NCBI GenBank assembly: GCA_009778475.1 | Contig: WRJS01000025.1 | Location: 1-35,405, forward strand | Length of the DNA stretch: 35,405 bases | Source: Kiritimatiellota bacterium | GTDB taxonomy: Bacteria; Verrucomicrobiota; Kiritimatiellia; RFP12; UBA1067 | Direction of reading: 5' to 3' | Part shown: positions 17,009 to 25,400 of the stretch, piece by piece | Position numbering within the stretch: the stretch's first letter is position 1 | How the letters are laid out: each line of letters opens with the position of its first letter | Notes under the pieces: model-generated | Seen by the model: the letters and a program-made list of their open reading frames with translations, nothing else | Database searches by the model: none | Told to the model about the DNA's origin: nothing | Translations under genes and position numbers: made by a program

Positions 17009-17725
17009 ATGAACACACTTGAACTCAAATCCGTCTGCAAATCCTTCGGCGAGGTCTCCGTCCTGCGCGGCGTGGATTTTACGCTGGCGAAGGGCGCGTT
17101 CGCCGCCGTCATGGGGCCGAGCGGCTCGGGCAAGTCCACGCTCCTGAGCCTCATGGCGGGGCTGCTCCTGCCCGACAGCGGCGACGTCACCGTGGACGGC
17201 GCGCGCCTCTCGGCCATGGACGACGACGCGCGCACCGTGTTCCGCCGCCGCAACATTGGGGTCATCTTCCAGGACTACAACCTCATCCCGACCCTCACCG
17301 CCGAGGAGAACATCCTCCTGCCGCTCGCCCTCGACAAGGCGCCTGTTGACCGCGACCGCCTCGCGGAAATCCTCGCCCGCTTCGACCTCGCGCCGCGCCG
17401 CGCCCATTACCCGCACCAGCTCAGCGGCGGCGAGCGCCAGCGCGTGGCCATCGCGCGCGCGCTCATCGTGCGCCCCGGCCTCATCCTCGCGGACGAGCCG
17501 ACGGGCAACCTCGACATCCTCTCCGGGCAGAGGTTCTGCGAGGTGCTCGCGCAGATACACGCCGACTACGGCACGTCCATCCTGCTCGTGAGCCACGACC
17601 CCGTCGTCGCCTCCCGCGCCGATTGCGTCGCGATCCTCCTCGACGGCAAAATCCACAGCCAGCTCGCCCCCGGCGGCGACCCTGCCGGCATCTCGCGGCA
17701 CTACCTCGCCGCCATCAGAGGATAA
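17009..17725 (+). CDS. LolD/MacB-type ABC transporter ATP-binding protein
   Basis: 238 residues from the ATG at 17009 ([14 protein letters not shown]); upstream in-frame starts are less likely and no good Shine-Dalgarno is visible. All ABC ATPase motifs are present: Walker [10 protein letters not shown] (36-44), Q-loop [16 protein letters not shown], signature LSGGERQR, Walker [13 protein letters not shown] and switch SHD. The sequence belongs to the MacB/LolD/FtsE group, which pairs with FtsX-type permeases for lipoprotein release, drug or peptide efflux. No permease gene is next to it, which is unusual. Only 2 nt separate its stop from the next start, so it is likely co-transcribed with the HgdC-like, methyltransferase and HgdB-like genes. 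Confidence 0.9.
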   Translation: MNTLELKSVCKSFGEVSVLRGVDFTLAKGAFAAVMGPSGSGKSTLLSLMAGLLLPDSGDVTVDGARLSAMDDDARTVFRRRNIGVIFQDYNLIPTLTAEENILLPLALDKAPVDRDRLAEILARFDLAPRRAHYPHQLSGGERQRVAIARALIVRPGLILADEPTGNLDILSGQRFCEVLAQIHADYGTSILLVSHDPVVASRADCVAILLDGKIHSQLAPGGDPAGISRHYLAAIRG

Positions 17726-17727
17726 CC

Positions 17728-18501
17728 ATGCTGTACGTCGGGATAGACGCGGGGTCGCGGGCGACGAAGCTGGTCGCCGTGGATGAGTCGGGGGCGGTGG
17801 TGCGCCGCGCGGTGGTTGACCAGTCCGTGCAGCCCGCGGCCACGGCGCGTGAATTGTTCGACGGCGCGGCCGGGGCGGCGGAGGTCGGGCGGTGCGTCGC
17901 GACGGGTTACGCGCGGAACGTGCTGACGTTCGCGGACCGCGCGGTGACGGAGATCACCTGCCATGCGAAAGGGTGCGCGTCGCTCTGCCCGGCGGCGGAG
18001 GCCATCATCGAGATCGGCGGGCAGGACAGCAAGTTCATCCGCCTCGCGCAGGGGCGCGTGCATGACTTCGTGATGAATGACCGTTGCGCGGCGGGGACGG
18101 GGCGTTTCCTGGAGGTGGTGGCGGTGCGGCTCGGCGTGTCGCTGGGGGATTTGCGGGATCTGTTGCGCGAGGCGCAGGACGCGCCGCCCGTGGCGGTCAG
18201 CAGCATGTGCGTGGTGTTCGCGGAGACGGAGGTCATCGGCCTGCTCGCCACGGGGACGCCGCCGGCCGCCATCATGCGCGGCGTGCAACGCGCCATCGCG
18301 ACGCGCGTCGTGGCGATGCTCGGCGACCGCAGGCGGCTTCAGGGCGACATCCTTTTCACGGGCGGCGTCGCGCAGGTGTGCGGCATGAGGGACGCGCTGG
18401 AGCATGTGCTGGGGCGGGCGCTGCGGATCCCCGACTCGCCGCAATACACGGGCGCGCTCGGTGCGGCCTTGATTGCGCGTGACGATTGTTGTAAACTATA
18501 G
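17728..18501 (+). CDS. HgdC/BadF-type [4Fe-4S] activator ATPase
   Basis: 257 residues of the BadF/BadG/BcrA/BcrD family (ASKHA fold). Known members are homodimers holding one [4Fe-4S] cluster between subunits; ATP hydrolysis lets them inject a low-potential electron into a partner such as 2-hydroxyacyl-CoA dehydratase, benzoyl-CoA reductase or the double-cubane-cluster protein. Seen here: phosphate-1 loop GIDAGSRATK (5-14), IIEIGGQDSKFI (93-104), and the two cluster cysteines C120 (NDRCAAGTGRF) and C161 (SSMCVVFAETEVI), spaced as in the family. The C-terminal GGVAQ and YTGALGAALIA motifs complete the nucleotide site. The ATG at 17728 is 2 nt after the ABC gene stop. The partner is probably the two-domain protein encoded at 19334-21529. 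Confidence 0.93.
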   Translation: MLYVGIDAGSRATKLVAVDESGAVVRRAVVDQSVQPAATARELFDGAAGAAEVGRCVATGYARNVLTFADRAVTEITCHAKGCASLCPAAEAIIEIGGQDSKFIRLAQGRVHDFVMNDRCAAGTGRFLEVVAVRLGVSLGDLRDLLREAQDAPPVAVSSMCVVFAETEVIGLLATGTPPAAIMRGVQRAIATRVVAMLGDRRRLQGDILFTGGVAQVCGMRDALEHVLGRALRIPDSPQYTGALGAALIARDDCCKL

Positions 18502-18526
18502 GCGAAACCAACAGGAGGAGGTCATC

Positions 18527-19327
18527 ATGTTCACATTGAAGAAGATTACAGCGGACGCCATTCAGGGTGTCTATTCAGGCGCGGAGGGTCAACTCTGGGA
18601 ACTGCTCATGGGCGAGCAGGTTCACATCGGCGGGTTGCCGTCGTCCATCGACTTGGCGACGTTCGGCGACGTGCGCAGCGGAATGTCCGCGGCGGACCTG
18701 TGCTGCTGCTCGGGCGCGGGGATGCGGTTCCTGCTGACGTTGTGCGGCGCGAGCCACGCGGCGGGCGTGGACTTCACGGGCGCACAGATCGCGCTCGGCA
18801 AAAAGCGCATGGCGGCGGCGGGCATCGCGCCTTCGCAATACAAATTTTACCTCGGCGACGCGGCGCAGCCGCATGTGAAGGAAGCCTCGGTGGACCTCGT
18901 GTGGGGCGAGGACGCATGGTGCTATGTGGCGGACAAGCCGGGGCTGCTCGCGCAGGCGAAACGCGCGTTGAAGCCGGGCGGCAAGGTTGTGTTCTCCGAC
19001 TGGGTGGGGACGGACAAACTCTCGCCCGCAGAGGCCAGGCACTTCCTGACGTTCATGAAGTTCCCGACGTTCATGGCCATCGAGGACTACGCCAAACTGC
19101 TTGCCAAGACCGGCTTCCAGAAAATCAAGACCCGCGCGACCGCGCACTTCGTCCCCAGCATGAGGCACTATATCGCGATGTACACGGGGCAGCAGGCCTA
19201 CGACGCGCTCCGCATACTCGGCTTCAGCCAAGAGGCCTATACCGCCGTGCTGGACGAGATGCTCTTCATCGCCGAACTCGCCAAGGCGAAGAAAATCACG
19301 CAAGCGTATTTCACGGCGACGCGGTAA
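18527..19327 (+). CDS. Class I SAM-dependent methyltransferase
   Basis: 266 residues. The ATG at 18527 follows a very strong AGGAGGAGGT (18513-18522). The Rossmann-type core starts at about residue 55: motif I is AADLCCCSGAG (56-66), where the usual Gly-rich loop is preceded by three cysteines in a row (59-61). VDFTGAQIALGKKRM gives the acidic residue for the ribose, SVDLVWGEDAWCYV is the motif II/post-I region, and ALKPGGKVVFSDWVG is motif III. Relatives include small-molecule and arsenite or lipid methyltransferases; the substrate is unknown. It sits between the activator ATPase and its presumed partner, 25 nt after one and 6 nt before the other, so it is likely part of the same pathway. 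The three cysteines could have a special role, but that is speculation. Confidence 0.85.
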   Translation: MFTLKKITADAIQGVYSGAEGQLWELLMGEQVHIGGLPSSIDLATFGDVRSGMSAADLCCCSGAGMRFLLTLCGASHAAGVDFTGAQIALGKKRMAAAGIAPSQYKFYLGDAAQPHVKEASVDLVWGEDAWCYVADKPGLLAQAKRALKPGGKVVFSDWVGTDKLSPAEARHFLTFMKFPTFMAIEDYAKLLAKTGFQKIKTRATAHFVPSMRHYIAMYTGQQAYDALRILGFSQEAYTAVLDEMLFIAELAKAKKITQAYFTATR

Positions 19328-19333
19328 GTCCCC

Positions 19334-21529
19334 GTGAAGCGCATCGCCGTCCTTTCCAGCGCGATTCCCGACGCATGGCTGGCGCCGTGCGGGACGGAGG
19401 TTGTGCGGAGGGTTGAGTACGCGCGTTACGCGCCCGTCCCCCTGCGGGCGGGGATGTGCGCGCACCTCGCCTACCTGCCCGCGCTGCTGGAGGACGTTGA
19501 CGGCATCGTGCTGGCGACCACCTGCGACCAGATGCGGCGCGGCGCGGAATGGCTGGGCGACGGCTCGCGCGTGTTCCTTTTCGATGTGCCCTCCGCGCCC
19601 TGCGACGCGCTGCTGGCGATTGAAAAAGCGCGGCTGGAGCAGTGGGCGCAAAACCTTTCGCTAAGAGGTGCGTCGCGCCCCCGCGATGCCCGCACGACGG
19701 AGACGCCATGCGCTACCGCCATCACCATCGGCATCATCGGCGGGCACTTCTGCGGCGACGTTGAGCGCGTCCGCGATTTCTTCGCGCAACGCGGTGTCGC
19801 TGTCCGCCTGTGGGGTTGCGAAGGCGGCGAGGATATCGGCGACATCTGCCAGCGTCCCAACGATGCGTTTTACGAACGCCTGAGCCGCACCGTCCGCGAA
19901 CGCGCGATTGACGGGCTTGTCGTCGTGCGCACGACGTGGTGCGACATCTGGCGGGCCGCGTATGCGCGTGTCCAAGAGACCGCCCCCGTGCCGGTGACCG
20001 AATGGGTGTTCGACGGGCAGGGCGCACCCTTCCCCGATGCGCGAAGCGTGACGCGCCTCGAAGCATTCTGCGAACTGCTGGCGGCACAGCGCAACATTGT
20101 AGGCACAGAGACACCGAGAGCCACGGCGGGAAACCACCCCGTCAGCCTGCGGCTGCCACCCCTCCAAAGGAGGGGAATTTCTACGCCAGATTCCCCTCCT
20201 TTGGAGGGGTGGCAGCCGCAGGCTGACGGGGTGGTTCTTGCACGAAAGGGCGATCTTGCGGCACTCGATGCCCTTCCCCCGTTCCCGTCATGTCTGCCAC
20301 CTGCGTATCAAGGCGCAATCGCGCGACACGCCGACACGGGCGACGTGCGCCTCCGCAAACTCGCCTATCACCTCTCGCCCGCGTCGCATGATTTGTGGAA
20401 CTTCCTGATGACCGAAGAGGAGCGCCTTCACGACGCACGGAGGGCTGGAACGAAAATCGTCGGCGCGATGAAAGACTTGGGAACCGTCCCCATCTTGGTC
20501 AACGCTTTTGAGAACGCCGTCGCGTTCTACCCCGACGGCGCATGGTGGCTGCCGTGCTTCAAAGAGCAGCAGACGCGTCTGCTGGAGACCGCCGACACGC
20601 TGGGCATCGGCGACGGCTTCTGCCCCGTCCGCGCCATGCTCGGCGCGTTCGAGCTGGGGTGCCACTTCCCGATACCCGACATCAACTTCTGTAGCGCCGG
20701 CGCGACGTGCGACGACTTCAAAGCCATCGCCCAGCGCCTTGCTGAGCGCGGTCATGCGATACACTTTTGGCAAATGCCCCATGTGCGCGACGCCGACCGC
20801 AATGAACCTTCCACACGCCTGTCCGACGGTCGCGACGTACCGTCCGCCCTGCTCGGCATTGTCGAGAACGAACTGGCGGGAATCGTGCGGACGCTCTCCG
20901 AGCATCTGGGCGAGACGATGACGGATGAAAAACTGCGCAACGCCATCCGCCGCTCCAACCGTGTGCGGGCGTTGCTGGCGCGCATCCGCGCCAGCGCGTT
21001 GCCGAGCCTCGAACGCCTGATTTGCGAAATGCTCGCGATACACTACTGCTCCGACTATGCCCTCTGCGAAAAGGTCTTGTCGCGGCTTGCCGACGAATGC
21101 GACGGCATGACGTGCGACGCATCGCGCAAGCCCGTCTATTGGATCAACCCCGTCGCCGACATCCGCATGATGAACGTTCTGGAGGATGCGGGCGGTCGCC
21201 TGTGCGGGACGGACTTCATGTTCACCCACGCGCTCGCGCCGCTCGACGAGACCGCGCCGCCGTTACGGAGCCTTGCCGCGATGGCGTTGCAAGACCCCAT
21301 GACCGCGCCGACCTCGGAACGGATGCGGCGGTGCATCCAAGACGCGCACAGCCTCGGTGCGCAAGGCATCATCGTCTCACGCATCCCCGGCGCGAGCCAC
21401 TGCGCGTTCGAGACGCTCGCGCTGGAGCGTCTGACCGCCCTGCCCATCCTCGAGATCGAAATCGCCCCCGTCACCGACCCCTATGCGCCCTCCATCGCAA
21501 CGCGCCTGCAAGCGTTTTTGGAAAGGTGA
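19334..21529 (+). CDS. Single-chain double-domain HgdB-like dehydratase/reductase
   Basis: 731 residues from a GTG 6 nt after the methyltransferase stop. Two tandem domains of the 2-hydroxyacyl-CoA dehydratase D-component family (HgdB/FldB/BcrB-like) are fused. The N-terminal domain (about 1-255) keeps C42 (GMCAHLAYL), C64 (ATTCDQM) and C203 (TTWCDIW). The C-terminal domain (about 335-731) keeps C430 (GFCPVRAMLG), C459 (ATCDDF) and C690 (ASHCAFE). These correspond in position to the three cluster-binding cysteines of the family, so each half could hold an Fe-S cluster. The usual family has separate alpha and beta subunits of 380-480 residues; here the first is compact. The linker at residues 267-301 is encoded by an inserted palindrome. 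The HgdC-like gene upstream is the likely ATP-dependent electron donor. The substrate is unknown; acyl-CoA dehydration, aromatic or small-molecule reduction are options. Confidence 0.85.
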   Translation: MKRIAVLSSAIPDAWLAPCGTEVVRRVEYARYAPVPLRAGMCAHLAYLPALLEDVDGIVLATTCDQMRRGAEWLGDGSRVFLFDVPSAPCDALLAIEKARLEQWAQNLSLRGASRPRDARTTETPCATAITIGIIGGHFCGDVERVRDFFAQRGVAVRLWGCEGGEDIGDICQRPNDAFYERLSRTVRERAIDGLVVVRTTWCDIWRAAYARVQETAPVPVTEWVFDGQGAPFPDARSVTRLEAFCELLAAQRNIVGTETPRATAGNHPVSLRLPPLQRRGISTPDSPPLEGWQPQADGVVLARKGDLAALDALPPFPSCLPPAYQGAIARHADTGDVRLRKLAYHLSPASHDLWNFLMTEEERLHDARRAGTKIVGAMKDLGTVPILVNAFENAVAFYPDGAWWLPCFKEQQTRLLETADTLGIGDGFCPVRAMLGAFELGCHFPIPDINFCSAGATCDDFKAIAQRLAERGHAIHFWQMPHVRDADRNEPSTRLSDGRDVPSALLGIVENELAGIVRTLSEHLGETMTDEKLRNAIRRSNRVRALLARIRASALPSLERLICEMLAIHYCSDYALCEKVLSRLADECDGMTCDASRKPVYWINPVADIRMMNVLEDAGGRLCGTDFMFTHALAPLDETAPPLRSLAAMALQDPMTAPTSERMRRCIQDAHSLGAQGIIVSRIPGASHCAFETLALERLTALPILEIEIAPVTDPYAPSIATRLQAFLER
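20132..20236. repeat. 105-bp in-frame palindromic element inside the HgdB-like gene
   Basis: The two 47-bp arms, 20132-20178 and 20190-20236, are perfect inverted copies around an 11-nt loop. Each arm is itself partly palindromic (CCCCTCC-AAA-GGAGGGG; CAGCC-TGC-GGCTG). The total is 105 bp, or exactly 35 codons, starting on a codon boundary and open in the host frame (residues 267-301, NHPVSLRLPPLQRR... to ...WQPQADGVV). It falls between the two HgdB-like domains. The GGGGTGGCAGCC words are the kind found in dispersed repeats. This resembles in principle the Rickettsia palindromic elements, which insert into genes in frame. Confidence 0.9.
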
Positions 21530-21574
21530 ACGTGGCGCGTAGAACGCGAACGTTTCGGGTGCATCTCTTCGCGC

Positions 21575-21603
21575 TTGCCAAACGCCCGCAAAGGTGGCAT
21601 ACT
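21575..21603 (+). promoter_or_regulatory. Candidate promoter of tpiA
   Basis: TTGCCA (21575-21580), a 17-nt spacer, and CATACT (21598-21603). An AGGAGA ribosome site lies near 21629-21634, about 11 nt before the tpiA start. The spacing and both boxes fit a moderate sigma-70 promoter, so tpiA need not depend on the upstream operon. Confidence 0.5.
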
Positions 21604-21645
21604 AAACACCTCATTTTTTTTAACACCCTAGGAGATTGAAGCATT

Positions 21646-22392
<747 letters not shown>

Positions 22393-22399
22393 CAGGAGT

Positions 22400-22434
22400 C
22401 CCAAGAGGCGGGGATGCCGTCGCCCCGCCTTGGG
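22400..22434. terminator. Hairpin after tpiA
   Basis: CCCAAGAGGCGGGG (from 22400) pairs with CCCCGCCTTGGG (to 22434), with a 2-nt bulge and an 8-9-nt loop, beginning 8 nt after the tpiA stop. There is no T-run, so it may act as a weak or factor-assisted terminator, or be another dispersed hairpin. Confidence 0.4.
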
Positions 22435-22497
22435 CGGCTGGCCGTGCCTGCGGCAGGGCGTTAGGCTGTTGACTTATCTTTGGGGAGGGCACGTGTG

Positions 22498-25400
22498 ATG
22501 AGACGCAAGGCGGCATTCATCTCGATGGCATTGTGGATGGCGGCGTTGGGGGCGCGGGGCGCGGCGGTGGTGGAGGCGGATGCGCTCAGGGCGCCGTTCG
22601 CGCCGCGGCCGATCGTGGTGGACGGCGCGTTTGATGACTGGCCGGACGTGAAGGCCTCGCGCGTCGCGCCGTTCCGTGACGTGGCGGGCTACGCGGACCC
22701 GGCGATGAGCCAGGTTTTCGCCAAGCACCCCGAGTTGATCGATTGCGAGGCGGAGGTGATGATGGCGCATGACCGCGATAACCTCTACCTCGGTGCGCGG
22801 GCGAGCCGTGCGGCGTTTCTGGCCGTCCATGCGCGGGATGCCGACGGGCGCGTGTCGCGTGTCGTCTGGTGGCGTGACGAGAAGGGCGGCCAGCCGCGTG
22901 TTGAGGCGGCCGCGAGGGAAAAGCTCACCACGGTCAAACCGCAGTCGGCGACGCGCGTCGGGGAGGGCGGTCGGCACGATGTGGAGATTGCCGTGCCGTG
23001 GGTGGCGCTCGGGTATGCGGAGGGTGCGCCGCAGCGCCTTGATCTGGTCTGGAGTGTTGTCTTCACGGGCGTGAACCGCGAATTGCTTGCGGCGCTCCCG
23101 CAGGAGATGCGTGTTGCGGCGAAGATACACACGACCTATAACGTGCTGACGTCGCTCGACAAGGTCGGGAGCCGCGGCTACCTCCAGCGCCCTGAGTGGT
23201 GGGGGACGCTGGTGCTGGGCGATGCGGGCGCGCCGCCGCCTGAGATGCTCGAGAACGTCAAGGGGACGGGGCTGACGGAGTGGGTCGTGCCCAAGGCGGA
23301 GCGCCCCGTCACGGTTGACGGCAACGCGGATGAATGGGACTGGAAGGCCCTGCGTTCCCCTGCCCTTGCGCCGTGGGCGTATCACGAAAATTACACCGGC
23401 ATTGACATGGGGTTGCGCTGGGATGAGCAGATGCTGTATATGGTGTTCCGCCGTCACGGCGCGTGGGAGCCGTTCAACACGGAGGCCGCCGGGGGGCAGA
23501 TGGGGTTCAGGGGCGGGGACTGCGTGCAGATCCGTTTCAAGGACGGCGACCGCGTCAGCAACTTGTGCGGGTGGTGGGATACGCGCAACAAGGTCTCTGC
23601 GCTGACGGCGGACGGCAAGGAGCGCAAGAACCCGGACCTGCTGGCGGACGGCGCGTTGCAGGCGTTTGGCGAAAAGCCGCTGCCGTTCGCTCAGGCCCTG
23701 CTGGCGGACGACGATGATTCCAACTATGCGCAGGAGATCGGGATCCCGTGGCGGCACCTGCTGAAGGAGGGCAACGCGCCGGCCGTCGGGCAGCGGTTCC
23801 CGATGACGTTCCAGTTGTGGTGGTCGGGCGTGGACAACCCGCAATTCTCCGTGGAGACGGCGGTGGATTTCGAGCAGCCGCCGCCCGTGCGGACAACGTA
23901 TGATTTGCCGCGCGATGCGTCGGTGAGCCTCGGCGTGTTCAACGAGAAGGGCGAGCTGCTGCGCCACTTGGTGCGGGAGGAGATGCGCGTGAAGGGCGCG
24001 AACGTGGAGGCGTGGGACGGCCTGGACCAGTGGGGCAAGGTGCTGCCCGCCGGGCGCTACACGCTGAAGGGCATCCACCACGAGCCGTTCGCGCTGGAGT
24101 ATGTGATGTCGGCGAACAACCCCGGCACGCCGCCGTGGTGGACGGTGGACGGCAAGGGCGGCTGGCTGAGCGACCAGGCCGCGCCGCAGGCCGTCGTCAC
24201 GGACGGCACGAACGTTTACATCGCCGCGCCCTACGCGGAGGCGGGCCACGCGATCATCGCGGTGGGGCCCGACGGCAAGCGCATCTGGGGCGTGAGCCCG
24301 CACGGCTACACCCCGCGCGCGGTGTCGCTCGCGCTGATGGGCGGCAGGCTCTACGCGACGTTCAGCGGGCCGGAGTTGACGGAGAAGGTGCGCGCGTTCA
24401 AGCAGGGCGACGCGACGGCGCGTGAGCGCGTGATGATGCAGTGCTTCGACGCGCGCACGGGCGAACTCGCGGGCATCAGCGCGAAGTCCGGCGCGCCCGT
24501 GGTCATCGAGCCGTGGGCGTACCGCCACGACGTGCGCGGCCTCTGGGACCTGCGCCTCAGCAAGGCGTTCAGCCCGTCCACCTACGGCGGTATGCACCGC
24601 TACAGCGACACGGGGATGTGCGAGACGACGGGCAGCCTCGGCCTCGCGGCGGCAGGCGACCGGCTGGTCGTCTCGCTGCTCTACTCGAACGAATTGATCG
24701 TGGTGGACCCCGCCACGGCCAAGGTGCTGAAGCGCATCCCGCTCGACGCCCCGGCCGGGCTGCACGGCCTTGACGCGTCGGCCGTGCTGGCGGTGAGCGG
24801 CACGCGCGTGGTGCGGGTGGACATCGGCACGGGCGCGGTCACGCCCGTCATCGCGGACGGGCTGTCCGCGCCGTTCGGCGTGACGACGGACGCGCGCGGG
24901 AATATTTTTGTGAGCGACTGGGGCGCGTCCTTTCAGGTCAAGAAATTCACGCCGCAGGGGCGGCCCGTGCGGGCCATCGGCAAGGCGGGCGGGCGGCCGT
25001 GGGTAGGGGCGTGGGCGGCGGAGGGCATGGCCGTGCCGCGCGGCATCGCGGTGACGGCGGACAACAAACTGTGGGTCGCGGAGGACGAGTTCTCGCCGCG
25101 CCGCGTGAGCGTGTGGGACGCGGACACGGGGCGCCTCGTGCGCGACTACATCGGGCCGGCGAACTACCGCGGGTGGGGCGTCGCGCTCGACCCCAAGGAC
25201 ATCACGCGCCTCGTGACCTGCGGCACGGAGTTCAAACTCGACTTCGCGGCGAAGGCCTGCGCGCCCGTGCGCAAACTCTTCCTGCGCCGCGGCCGCGACG
25301 ACTGCTTCACCCCCGATGGCAACGGGATGGCCAGCAGCGGCCGCTTCATGTACCGCGACGGCAAGGAGTTCCTCGTCCTCGCGGGCGGGGCCATGCTCAC

